Below are positions 15,174 through 24,145 of a DNA stretch of 32,447 bases, in pieces (positions within the stretch are counted from its first letter, which is position 1; each line of letters begins with the position of its first letter). The stretch is from WHSM01 sp036375165 (lineage in GTDB: Bacteria; Actinomycetota; Actinomycetes; Mycobacteriales; Micromonosporaceae), in contig DASUSI010000105.1 of the NCBI GenBank assembly GCA_036375165.1, positions 1 through 32,447 of the forward strand. Direction: 5' to 3'. The position numbers were made by a program, and so were the translations under genes. The notes under the pieces are model-generated. The model was not told where the DNA came from. It made no database searches and saw nothing but the letters and a program-made list of their open reading frames with translations.

Positions 15174-15221
15174 GTCTGACAGCGTCCGGCTGCCGGTTCG
15201 GCAGGGTCGTCCCGGTGCCCG

Positions 15222-15713
15222 ATGAATGACCAGCCCGAACCCCGGTTACGGCCCACCAGCCCGGCGACGCTGTTCGTGGTGGCGCTCACCGCCGCCGCCG
15301 GCTCCTGGGTGCTGATCGGCGAGTACTACGGTGATGTTCCGCAGTTGAACTGGTTGCCGGCACTCACCCTGTTGCTGCTCGCGATCGTGGAGGCCATCGC
15401 GGCTCGCGCGATCAAGGCGAGGATCGACCGTCGACCGGGCACCGAGCCGATGGATCCGCTGATGGTGGCCCGGTTCGTGGTGCTCGCGAAGGCCTCGTCG
15501 GTGGCGGGCGCGCTGTTCACCGGCCTGTACGGGGGCGTCCTGGTCTGGGTCTGGGCGGAGAGCAGTTCGAATCCGCACGCCGCCGCGGACGTGGCACCAG
15601 CCGCCCAGGGCCTGGCCGCTGCCCTGCTGCTGGTCGGGGCGGCGCTCTGGTTGGAGCGCTGCGGTCGGATCCCGGAGCCGCCCCGCGAGGAGGACCAGCC
15701 CGGCGAGAGCTGA
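15222..15713 (+). CDS. DUF3180 family membrane protein
   Basis: A 163-aa protein with four predicted TM helices (about 15-33, 42-63, 84-111, 127-146) and the family-typical PTSPATL start and DPLMVARFVVLAKASS segment. DUF3180 proteins of unknown function follow folK across actinobacteria (Rv3605c in M. tuberculosis), so this is a conserved member of the folate operon. It starts 48 bp after folK. A role is not established; a link to folate or membrane homeostasis would be speculation. Confidence 0.88.
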   Translation: MNDQPEPRLRPTSPATLFVVALTAAAGSWVLIGEYYGDVPQLNWLPALTLLLLAIVEAIAARAIKARIDRRPGTEPMDPLMVARFVVLAKASSVAGALFTGLYGGVLVWVWAESSSNPHAAADVAPAAQGLAAALLLVGAALWLERCGRIPEPPREEDQPGES

Positions 15714-15792
15714 CACCGTGCCGGGGCCTGCCGGATGACGCATTCGAGGCGGTTCCGGTCGGGCGCGTTGTCGTTGGCGCGGGCGACCCCGG

Positions 15793-15798
15793 TACGGT
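15793..15798 (+). promoter_or_regulatory. Weak candidate -10 for the orphan permease gene
   Basis: TACGGT in the 196-bp gap before the permease; TTGTCG lies 19 bp upstream of it (15768-15773). The leader would be about 105 nt. The spacer is long, so this is tentative. Confidence 0.25.
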
Positions 15799-15909
15799 GC
15801 CCGGAGCACAGTGCGATCTTCGGTCATGAACGGGTGCCCACCCGCGTACCCCAGGTGTGAGGTCCGCACCCGCGCGGGGCACCTGGAGGACTCTCCCGAG
15901 GAGCAGGTA

Positions 15910-17319
15910 ATGGCGTACGACGCCTCGCAGAGCCGGCCGGTGTTCCAGACGGCCGTGGGGACCCTGGAAGGTTCGAGCGAAGCCACGCGTGACGTGGGGG
16001 CCTGGCAGTGGAGCGGGGGTGAGGGGTCGACCGACGGGCAACCTGACCGACTCGGCGTACACGGAATCTGGGAGCTGCTGCTCGCGCTGCTCGCGACGCT
16101 CACCGCGGCAACGGTGCACCAGGTCAATTCGGACGCGCTGCTGGGTGCCGGGCTGGAGGCCTTCCTGCTCCTGGCGGCATCCCTCGGACTCGCCGCCGTC
16201 GGCATGGGATGGTCGGTGCGCTCGGCGGTCCCCAATCTCGCGGTCGGCCCGATCGCGTTGGGTGCCGCGATGTTCTTCGCCCAGCAGGCGGAAGGTGGCC
16301 TCTGGTTCGGCGTCGGCGTCACACTCGCCGCGGCCACCGCCGCAGGTGTCCTGCTCAGTCTCCTGGTCATCGGACTTCAGGTGCCCGCCTGGGCGGGAAG
16401 CCTCGGCCTGGCAATGGGGGCGGCCGCCTGGCTGAGCGTCGGGCGTACCACCGGACTGCCGGAGGAGATCACATACCGTCCCGCCGACCACGCCGTGTAC
16501 TGGTTCGTGGGATTCGCCGCCGTCTCCCTGCTCGGTGGCCTGCTCGGCCTCGGCGGGCCGGCTCGACGGGTGATCGGTGGTTTCCGGCCCACCGGTGATC
16601 CGTCGCAACGGCCGGGTTTCGTACCGGGGCTGACGGCGTTGGCCGCGCTGGTCGGTTCCTGCCTGCTCGCCGCGGCGGCCGGGATCCTGATGGCGCTGAT
16701 CAGCCGGGGGGCGACCCCGGATTCGGGCATCGCGTTGACCGGCCTTTCCCTGGGCGCGGTGCTGGTCGGTGGCACCAGTGGGTACGGCAGGCGGGGCGGC
16801 GTGTCCGGAACGCTGCTCGGCGTGGTGCTGCTCAGCCTGGTGCTGCGGCTGGCGGCCGAGCAGGAGTGGCGGTTCCCACCGCTGGGGTACGCCGCTGTGG
16901 CCGTTGTGGTGGGTCTGCTGGTGACCCGGTTGGTCGAGGTGGCCGGCCGGCCGCGGGCCACAGCGGCAGCCGAGCTGCCCGAGTGGGTGCGTCCGGACGC
17001 CGTTGCGGCTCAGGGCCCGGCGGTTCCCAGGGCTCCGCTCGCCCTGCCGGTTGGGAGTTCCGCGCAACCGGTGGTACAGGGTGAAGTGCTGCGGGGTGAG
17101 ACCGTCGTGGTGGAGGACTCTGGCCAGACCCGCGCGACCGCCCGGTCCGACGCCGCCGGTAGCGCCCGGTCTGGCAACGCTCCGGTGACCGGCCAGGCCG
17201 CCGCGGGTCGAGCCGGCCCGCCGCTGCGGGGCAGGATCGGCGACCGGGCCGAAAGACTGTCCAACCGCACCACGGGTTCGGCGGGTACCGGACAACCGAC
17301 CGCCCCGGGGCCGCACTGA
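15910..17319 (+). CDS. RbsC-like ABC permease (BPD_transp_2 type), orphan
   Basis: A 469-aa membrane protein with about ten hydrophobic helices between residues 55 and 345. The segment LTGLSLGAVLVGGTSGYGRRGG followed by GTLLGVVLLSLVLRL resembles the conserved GGTS-G-x-G region of ribose/branched-chain permeases. Unlike classical RbsC (about 320 aa) it has a 55-residue polar start and a C-terminal tail of about 125 residues rich in Ala, Arg and Gly. No ABC ATPase or sugar-binding protein of that family lies beside it; the neighbouring OpuC genes are of another family. The ATG at 15910 has GAGGAG 6 nt upstream (15898-15903); a start 99 bp earlier in frame lacks one. It converges on the OpuC ATPase gene with an 18-bp gap. 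Confidence 0.75.
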   Translation: MAYDASQSRPVFQTAVGTLEGSSEATRDVGAWQWSGGEGSTDGQPDRLGVHGIWELLLALLATLTAATVHQVNSDALLGAGLEAFLLLAASLGLAAVGMGWSVRSAVPNLAVGPIALGAAMFFAQQAEGGLWFGVGVTLAAATAAGVLLSLLVIGLQVPAWAGSLGLAMGAAAWLSVGRTTGLPEEITYRPADHAVYWFVGFAAVSLLGGLLGLGGPARRVIGGFRPTGDPSQRPGFVPGLTALAALVGSCLLAAAAGILMALISRGATPDSGIALTGLSLGAVLVGGTSGYGRRGGVSGTLLGVVLLSLVLRLAAEQEWRFPPLGYAAVAVVVGLLVTRLVEVAGRPRATAAAELPEWVRPDAVAAQGPAVPRAPLALPVGSSAQPVVQGEVLRGETVVVEDSGQTRATARSDAAGSARSGNAPVTGQAAAGRAGPPLRGRIGDRAERLSNRTTGSAGTGQPTAPGPH

Positions 17320-17337
17320 TCCCTCCGGTCCCTCCGG

Positions 17338-18315
17338 TCACGGGTCGCGGCGCAGCGCGGCATAGATGTCGTCCGGGGTGATCACTCCGATTACCTGATC
17401 GCCTTGCCGTACCGCGACCCAACCGGTACCGCCTTCGAGCAGTTCGGCGAGCGCGTCCCGGAGGCTCGCGCTGGCCGGCACGCTCGGGGTACCGGCACCG
17501 GCCGCGTCCGGCAACGGTTGCACCAGGTCGCGGGGGATTCCGGTGACCGCGAGCCGTTTGATCCCCCGGTCGGCGCCGACGAAGGACGCCACGAACGAGC
17601 TGGCGGGCCTGCCCAGCACCTCCGCCGGAGGGGCGTACTGCTCCAGCTTGCCGCCATCCGAGAGCACCGCTATCCGGTCGCCGAGCCGGACCGCCTCGTC
17701 CACGTCGTGGGTCACGAACAGGATGGTTTTGCGGACCGCCGCCTGAAGTCGCAGAAACTCCTCCTGAAGTCGGCCTCGGACGATCGGGTCGACCGCGCTG
17801 AACGGCTCGTCCATCAGCAGCACGGCCGGGTCGGCACCCAGGGCACGGGCCAGCCCCACCCGCTGCCGCTGCCCGCCGGACAGCTCATGGGGGTAGCGGC
17901 CACCGTGCAGTCCGACGTCCAGGCCCACCAGGTCGAGCAGTTCCGCCACCCGTTCGGAGGTCCGGGGTCGCTCCCAACCGAGCAGCTTGGGCACCGTGGC
18001 GACGTTCTCCCGCACCGTCTGGTGCGGGAACAGCCCGACATTCTGGATCACGTACCCGATCCGACGCCGCAGCCGTACCGGGTCGGTGCGGGTGACGTCC
18101 TCGTCGTCCAGCAGCACCCGGCCGGCGGACGGCTCGATCAGCCGGTTGACCATCCGGAGCACGGTTGATTTGCCGCAGCCGGACGGGCCTACCAGGACCA
18201 CCAGTTCGCCAGCCGGCACATCCAATGTCAGTTCCGAGACGGCCACCGTGCCGTCGGGGTACTGCTTGCGAACACCGTCCAGGCGGATCCTCGCGGCGGG
18301 TCGGGTAGCGTCCAC
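17338..18315 (-). CDS. opuCA: OpuC-type osmoprotectant ABC transporter ATPase with CBS domain
   Basis: Energises uptake of glycine betaine or related quaternary amines. The 325-aa protein has Walker A GPSGCGKST (43-51), Q-loop Gln91 in QNVGLFPHQT (typical of OpuC/ProV), signature LSGGQ (145-149), Walker B LLMDE (Asp169-Glu170) and switch His203. A single CBS-like segment ends the protein (SLRDALAELLEGG to VIGVITPDDIYAAL). The GTG at 18315 is chosen for the strong ribosome site GAGGAAGGA 5 nt upstream and for homology; the longer open frame to 18438 is only the shadow of the permease gene. It is transcribed away from its own permease genes, with the two start codons 2 bp apart. Confidence 0.93.
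   Translation of the reverse strand: MDATRPAARIRLDGVRKQYPDGTVAVSELTLDVPAGELVVLVGPSGCGKSTVLRMVNRLIEPSAGRVLLDDEDVTRTDPVRLRRRIGYVIQNVGLFPHQTVRENVATVPKLLGWERPRTSERVAELLDLVGLDVGLHGGRYPHELSGGQRQRVGLARALGADPAVLLMDEPFSAVDPIVRGRLQEEFLRLQAAVRKTILFVTHDVDEAVRLGDRIAVLSDGGKLEQYAPPAEVLGRPASSFVASFVGADRGIKRLAVTGIPRDLVQPLPDAAGAGTPSVPASASLRDALAELLEGGTGWVAVRQGDQVIGVITPDDIYAALRRDP
18306..18311 (+). promoter_or_regulatory. -10 element for a leaderless permease start
   Basis: TAGCGT ends 6 nt before the GTG of the first permease gene, which has no ribosome site. This spacing suits a leaderless transcript. The element lies inside the first codons of the divergent ATPase gene. Confidence 0.35.
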
Positions 18316-18317
18316 CT

Positions 18318-19037
18318 GTGTCCTTCCTCGACGGCAGGTCGTCGGTGACCGGGCTGGTGCGGCCGGGTTGGCTGGCGGAGCCGCCAAATCCCTGGTTCTC
18401 CTGGGATTACGTACGGGACAACACAGAGATCCTCGCAAACGCCCTCACCGAGCATCTCGTGCTGACCGGGATCAGCGTGGCGCTCGCGATCCTGATCGGG
18501 ATTCCGCTCGGGGTGTTGGCGTACCAGGTCCGCTGGCTCACGGGTTCGATCCTCGCACTGACCGGGTTGCTCTACACCGTGCCGTCGCTGGCGCTGTTCG
18601 CACTGCTGGCGCCGTTCACCGGGATCACCCGGACCACGGTGTTGATCGGGTTGGTGGCGTACGCGCTGCTGATCATTGTCCGCAACACGCTGACCGGGTT
18701 GCAGCAGGTGCCGGCCGAGGTGCGGGAGGCGGCGGCCGGCATGGGCTACTCGCGGCCCGCCATGCTGGCCCGGATCGAGTTTCCGCTGGCGATCCCCAGC
18801 ATCATGACCGGGTTGCGGATCGCCACGGTCTCCACCGTTGCCCTGGTCACCGTGGGTGTGGCGGTCGGGTACGGCGGTCTCGGCCAGTTGATCCTGGAAG
18901 GGTTCCGCGCGAACGAGTACCGCGCCCAGATCGCCACCGCGACGATCCTGGTCGTGGCGCTCGCGCTGCTGCTCGACCTGCTGCTGGCGGGTCTCGGGCG
19001 GCTCGCCACCCCGTGGGCGAAAGGACGTTCCCGATGA
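18318..19037 (+). CDS. opuCB: OpuC-type osmoprotectant permease (first subunit)
   Basis: A 239-aa ABC permease with five to six TM helices, the segment LLYTVPSLALFALLAPFTGI (85-104) typical of OpuCB/ProW-like proteins, and the ATPase-contact EAA loop at about 135-160 (VREAAAGMGYSRPAMLARI). It forms the membrane channel with the next gene product. The GTG at 18318 has no Shine-Dalgarno sequence; either the mRNA is leaderless (TAGCGT 6 nt upstream) or translation begins at GTG 18345. Its stop overlaps the next start by 4 bp. Confidence 0.9.
   Translation: MSFLDGRSSVTGLVRPGWLAEPPNPWFSWDYVRDNTEILANALTEHLVLTGISVALAILIGIPLGVLAYQVRWLTGSILALTGLLYTVPSLALFALLAPFTGITRTTVLIGLVAYALLIIVRNTLTGLQQVPAEVREAAAGMGYSRPAMLARIEFPLAIPSIMTGLRIATVSTVALVTVGVAVGYGGLGQLILEGFRANEYRAQIATATILVVALALLLDLLLAGLGRLATPWAKGRSR
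18321..18329 (-). promoter_or_regulatory. Ribosome binding site fixing the ATPase start
   Basis: GAGGAAGGA on the minus strand, 5 nt before GTG 18315, overlaps codons 2-4 of the divergent permease gene. Confidence 0.6.
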
Positions 19038-19807
19038 GCCGGGTCCAGGCCGGGGTTCCGGGCCCGTTGCGGGATGCCGTGGTGTGGCTGAACGACCCGC
19101 TGAACTGGACCTTGCCCGGTGGGATCCTGGACCGGTTCGGTGAGCACCTGTGGATCTCGGGAGCCGCCGTGGCGCTCGGCTGCCTGGTGGCCTGGCCGTT
19201 GGGGCTCTGGCTGGGGCACACCGGGCGCGGCGGCGGCGTGGTGGTGCTGGTCGCCAACCTCACCCGGGCGATCCCGACGCTCGCCCTGCTGACCCTGTTC
19301 GTGGCCTCGTTCACCGGTATCGGGTCGCGGCCGGTGATTCTGGCCCTGGCGGTGTTCGCGGTGCCGCCGTTGCTCGCGAACGCGTACGTCGGGCTTCGGG
19401 AGATCGATCCGGAGGTACGGGAGGCCGCCCGGGGCATGGGGTTGTCCGGGTGGCAGGTGCTGCGCCGGGTGGAACTGCCCCTGGCGGTGCCTTACCTGGC
19501 CAGCGGCTTTCGCACCGCGGCGGTGCAGGTGGTGGCGACCGCCACCCTGGCGGTGTTCGTGGCGGGCGGCGGGCTCGGCAGCATCATCGCCGAGGGCATC
19601 GGGCTCGGGCTGGACTCGCACGCGGGTCAGGTGCTCGCCGGGGGCCTGCTGGTCGCGGGACTCGCGATGCTGGTGGAGGGCCTACTCGCGGTGCTGGAAC
19701 GGGCGGTCACGCCGCGTCCGCTGCGGCGCACGGCGGCCCGGGCGCGCCGCCGGCACGCCACCCGCCGGGCCGAGGACCCGTCCGTGGGCGCTCCCGGTGT
19801 CGCCTGA
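19034..19807 (+). CDS. opuCD: OpuC-type osmoprotectant permease (second subunit)
   Basis: A 257-aa ABC permease. After an amphipathic start (VVWLNDPLNWTLPGGILDRFGEHLWIS) come about six TM helices, the conserved NLTRAIPTLALLTLF (75-89) and the EAA loop at about 128-150 (VREAARGMGLSGWQVLRRV). A basic tail (RRTAARARRRHATRR) ends the protein. It pairs with the first permease; similar domain plans suggest an ancient duplication, as usual in OpuC systems. The open frame extends far upstream, but ATG 19034, overlapping the previous stop (ATGA), is the homologous start. Confidence 0.92.
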   Translation: MSRVQAGVPGPLRDAVVWLNDPLNWTLPGGILDRFGEHLWISGAAVALGCLVAWPLGLWLGHTGRGGGVVVLVANLTRAIPTLALLTLFVASFTGIGSRPVILALAVFAVPPLLANAYVGLREIDPEVREAARGMGLSGWQVLRRVELPLAVPYLASGFRTAAVQVVATATLAVFVAGGGLGSIIAEGIGLGLDSHAGQVLAGGLLVAGLAMLVEGLLAVLERAVTPRPLRRTAARARRRHATRRAEDPSVGAPGVA

Positions 19808-19842
19808 GCGCGGCGGAAGCGACCTGGTCACCGTCCGGGGTC

Positions 19843-19862
19843 CTTGTATCACAAGATCACAA
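19843..19862. promoter_or_regulatory. Repeat cluster in the leader of the binding-protein gene
   Basis: CTTGT-ATC-ACAAG is an inverted repeat (19843-19855), and ATCACAA occurs twice in direct order (19848-19854, 19856-19862). This A/T-richer patch lies in the 190-bp gap between the second permease and the binding protein. It may be an operator or part of an internal promoter; nothing more can be said. Confidence 0.35.
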
Positions 19863-19997
19863 CAGGCAGGGGTGACAGGTTGCGGGCGGCCGGTAAGCGG
19901 GATTGGGTGTGGGGTGCGGGTGACGCACCGTCGTCGCCCGACCGGACACGCGGTGTGGCGGGCAGAGGCCGCGCCGGGACACAGAAGGCGGGCGGAG

Positions 19998-21053
19998 ATG
20001 CACACGTCAGAAGCGACAAAGACAACTCGGGGTCCCCTGGACGCCACGCGGCGCCGTGGCGCGATGCTGGTCCGTACCCTCGCATTCCTCTCGGCGGTGG
20101 CGCTCGCCGGAGCGCTCGCCGGGTGTGGCGGTGAGGGTTCGTCGGGTACCCGGAAGCAGGACGCCAAGGCCAGCGGCGAGGGCTGCGAGCCGGTCGCCGG
20201 CCAGGAACTGGTGGTCCTGGAGGATGACAAGAAGCTGCAGACGGTGGACAACGTGGTGCCGGCGATCAACGCCAGCAAGGCGAGCGCGGAACTGGTCGCG
20301 GCTCTGGACACCGTGTCGGCGGCACTGACCACGGAGAAACTGATCGGCCTGAACAAGGCTGTGGACCTGGAACGCAAGTCGCCTGACGCCGCCGCTGAGG
20401 CGTTCGCCAAGGCGGAAGGGTTGGGCGCCGGACTGACCAAGGGGTCTGGTTCGGTCACTGTCGGCTCCGCCGATTTCAGCGAGAACAAGACGCTCGGCGC
20501 GTTGTACGCGTATGTGTTGAAAGCGGCCGGCTTCGATGCGAAGGTACGTACCATCGGTAACCGGGAGCTTTACGAACCGGCTCTGGAAAAGGGGGAGATC
20601 CACCTGGTTCCGGAGTACGTCGGCACTTTGACCGAGTTCCTGAACCAGAAGCAGAACGGAAAGGGCGCCCCGCCTGCCGCGTCCAGTGATCTGGACGCCA
20701 GCATGAAGGCGCTGACGAGGTTCGGCGAAAATGCCGGCCTCAGGTTCGGCAAGCCCGCGGCGGCCGCCGACCAGAACGCGTTCGCGATCACGAAGGCCCT
20801 GGCCGACCAGCACGGCTTCAAGACCCTGTCCGATTTCGCGGCGCACTGCGGCGGCAAGGCGACCGTGCTCGGTGGCCCGCCGGAGTGTCCGAAGCGGCCG
20901 TTCTGCCAGCCGGGGCTGGAGGAGAAATACGGTCTCAGCTTCGGGTCGTTCAAGTCCCTGGACGCCGGGGGCAAGCTCACCAAGGACGCGCTGCGCAACG
21001 GTGATGTGACCATCGGCCTGGTGTTCTCCTCGGACGCTGAGCTGTCCCTCTGA
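19998..21053 (+). CDS. opuCC: Osmoprotectant-binding lipoprotein with circularly permuted domain order
   Basis: A 351-aa lipoprotein: signal helix about 22-42, lipobox LAGC with Cys43, then linker. It delivers quaternary amines to the OpuC permeases. In family members known to me (for example ProX, Rv3759c) the mature protein begins with the VGS-DF-E segment and ends with LVVLEDDK, NVVPL and LTT-LAELN segments. Here these C-terminal segments come first (LVVLEDDKKL 71-80, NVVPAIN 85-91, LTTEKLIGLNKAV 110-122), and the usual N-terminal part follows (SVTVGSADFSENK 152-164, IGNRELYEPALEKGEIHLVPEYVGT 186-210, LDAGGKLTKDALRNGDVTIG to the end). The protein stops exactly where LVVLEDD would normally start, so the order is a circular permutation, not a deletion. 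Cys63, 284, 297 and 303 may form disulphides. The ATG at 19998 follows GGCGGAG; ATG at residue 23 is an alternative. Confidence 0.9.
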   Translation: MHTSEATKTTRGPLDATRRRGAMLVRTLAFLSAVALAGALAGCGGEGSSGTRKQDAKASGEGCEPVAGQELVVLEDDKKLQTVDNVVPAINASKASAELVAALDTVSAALTTEKLIGLNKAVDLERKSPDAAAEAFAKAEGLGAGLTKGSGSVTVGSADFSENKTLGALYAYVLKAAGFDAKVRTIGNRELYEPALEKGEIHLVPEYVGTLTEFLNQKQNGKGAPPAASSDLDASMKALTRFGENAGLRFGKPAAAADQNAFAITKALADQHGFKTLSDFAAHCGGKATVLGGPPECPKRPFCQPGLEEKYGLSFGSFKSLDAGGKLTKDALRNGDVTIGLVFSSDAELSL

Positions 21054-21065
21054 CGTCGGATCTCG

Positions 21066-21098
21066 CGCGCCCCGGTGGCAGGACACCGCCGGGGCGCG
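21066..21098 (+). terminator. Intrinsic-type terminator after the osmoprotectant operon
   Basis: CGCGCCCCGG (21066-21075) and CCGGGGCGCG (21089-21098) form a perfect 10-bp GC stem with a 13-nt loop, 12 bp after the binding-protein stop. There is no U-tract, as is common in actinomycetes. Confidence 0.65.
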
Positions 21099-21139
21099 AC
21101 CGTACCCGGCTTCCGGTCCAGGGTGCGTGCCGGCCGGTC

Positions 21140-21165
21140 TAGGCTCGGATCCTGTCGGGAGGAGG
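21140..21165 (+). promoter_or_regulatory. -10 element and ribosome site of hutU
   Basis: TAGGCT (21140-21145) fits a -10, and GGGAGGAGG (21157-21165) is a very strong ribosome site 4 nt before the hutU ATG at 21170. No convincing -35 is seen. The upstream gene ends at a terminator, so a separate hut promoter is expected. Confidence 0.4.
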
Positions 21166-21169
21166 CTCA

Positions 21170-22894
<1,725 letters not shown>

Positions 22895-22902
22895 GGCGTC
22901 CA

Positions 22903-24069
22903 GTGACAAGCCTGCTGGTCGACAACATCGGCCTGCTGGTCACCGCCGATCCGGAGCGGGGCGCGGGTCCTTTGGGCACGCTGACCGATGCGGCTCTGGT
23001 GGCCGAGCACGGCGCGGTGGCGTGGCTTGGTCCGCGGGCCGCCGCGCCTGACGCCGACGACAGGTTGGATGCCGGGCAGGGTTGTGTGCTGCCGGGCTTC
23101 GTGGACAGTCACAGCCATTTGGTCTTCGCCGGGGACCGGTCCGCCGAGTTCGCGGCCCGGATGGCCGGCCAGCGCTACACCGCGGGCGGGATCCGGGCCA
23201 CGGTCGCCGCCACCCGCGCGACCTCCGACGCGGGCCTGACGACCCGGGCCCGCGCGCTCGCCGCCGAGGCGCTCGCCCAGGGCACCACCACACTGGAGAT
23301 CAAGAGCGGGTACGGGCTGACAGTGCCCGACGAGGCCCGGTCGCTGCGACTGGCCCGGGACATCACCCCGGAGACGACGTACCTGGGTGGCCACGTGGTG
23401 CCGGCCGAGTTTGACGGTCGGGTGGACGACTACGTGGACCTGGTGGCCGGGGAGATGCTCGACGCCTGCGCCCGGTATGCCCGGTGGGCGGACGTGTTCT
23501 GCGAGCGTGGCGCTTTCGACGCGGACCAGGCCCGGGTCATCCTGACCGCCGCGAAGGCCAGGGGGCTGGGGGTACGGGTGCACGCCAATCAGCTCGGCCC
23601 CGGCCCGGGGGTGCGGCTGGCCGCCGAACTCGGTGCCGCCAGCGCCGACCACTGCACGTACCTCTCGGATGGGGACGTGGTGGCGCTCGCCGACTCCGGC
23701 ACCGTGGCGACGCTGCTGCCTGGCGCGGAGTTCTCGACCCGCTCGCCCTACCCGGACGCCCGCCGGCTGCTCGGCGCGGGAGTCACCGTGGCACTGGCCA
23801 CCGACTGCAACCCGGGAACCAGTTTCACCTCCAGCATGCCGCTCATGATCGCGTTGGCGGTCCGCGAGATGGGGATGACGTGTGAGGAAGCGGTGTTCGC
23901 CGCGACCGCCGGGGGTGCCGCGGCGTTGCGCCGTACCGATGTGGGCAGGCTCACTGTCGGCTCTCGAGCCGACGCGGTGGTGCTGGCGGCTCCCTCGTAT
24001 GTGCATCTTGCTTACCGACCGGGAGTGCCGCTTGTGCGGAGCGTGATCAGAACAGGAAGATCGTCGTGA
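22903..24069 (+). CDS. hutI: Imidazolonepropionase
   Basis: Third step of histidine degradation: opens imidazolonepropionate to N-formimino-L-glutamate. This 388-aa amidohydrolase has the metal motif PGFVDSHSHLVFAGDR (His70, His72), IKSGYGLTVPDE, YLGGHVVPAEFDGRVDDYVDLV, VHANQLGPGPG and the metal/catalytic ATDCNPGT. The family usually reads H-T-H; H-S-H here keeps both ligands. The GTG start is 8 bp after hutU, so the two form an operon. The C-terminus (VRSVIRTGRSS) is complete. Confidence 0.96.
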   Translation: MTSLLVDNIGLLVTADPERGAGPLGTLTDAALVAEHGAVAWLGPRAAAPDADDRLDAGQGCVLPGFVDSHSHLVFAGDRSAEFAARMAGQRYTAGGIRATVAATRATSDAGLTTRARALAAEALAQGTTTLEIKSGYGLTVPDEARSLRLARDITPETTYLGGHVVPAEFDGRVDDYVDLVAGEMLDACARYARWADVFCERGAFDADQARVILTAAKARGLGVRVHANQLGPGPGVRLAAELGAASADHCTYLSDGDVVALADSGTVATLLPGAEFSTRSPYPDARRLLGAGVTVALATDCNPGTSFTSSMPLMIALAVREMGMTCEEAVFAATAGGAAALRRTDVGRLTVGSRADAVVLAAPSYVHLAYRPGVPLVRSVIRTGRSS

Positions 24070-24092
24070 CTTGATCAAATTTTGTCCCCATG

Positions 24093-24108
24093 GAGGGACA
24101 CGTCCCTC
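24093..24108. terminator. Short perfect inverted repeat after hutI
   Basis: GAGGGAC and GTCCCTC flank AC, 24 bp after the hutI stop and within an A/T-richer patch. It may help end the hut transcript or act as an operator for the next gene; the near-absence of a loop leaves both open. Confidence 0.35.
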
Positions 24109-24131
24109 TATCGGGTGCCGCTGTCGCTGGG

Positions 24132-24137
24132 TAGCCT
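24132..24137 (+). promoter_or_regulatory. -10 element for a leaderless start
   Basis: TAGCCT ends 8 nt before ATG 24146, which lacks a ribosome site. The spacing suggests leaderless transcription. Confidence 0.35.
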
Positions 24138-24145
24138 CTAGCACC

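Noticed and set aside
15517..17316. 599-codon minus-strand frame
   Set aside because: Antisense to the permease gene; composition is Arg/Gly/Pro-rich without domains. The plus strand has hydrophobic helices and a ribosome site.
18316..18438. N-terminal extension of the OpuC ATPase
   Set aside because: The extra 41 residues are the reverse reading of the permease start; homology and a strong ribosome site begin at 18315.
17987..19033. Long upstream extension of the second permease frame
   Set aside because: It runs through the ATPase and first permease genes in other frames; family sequence starts at 19034.
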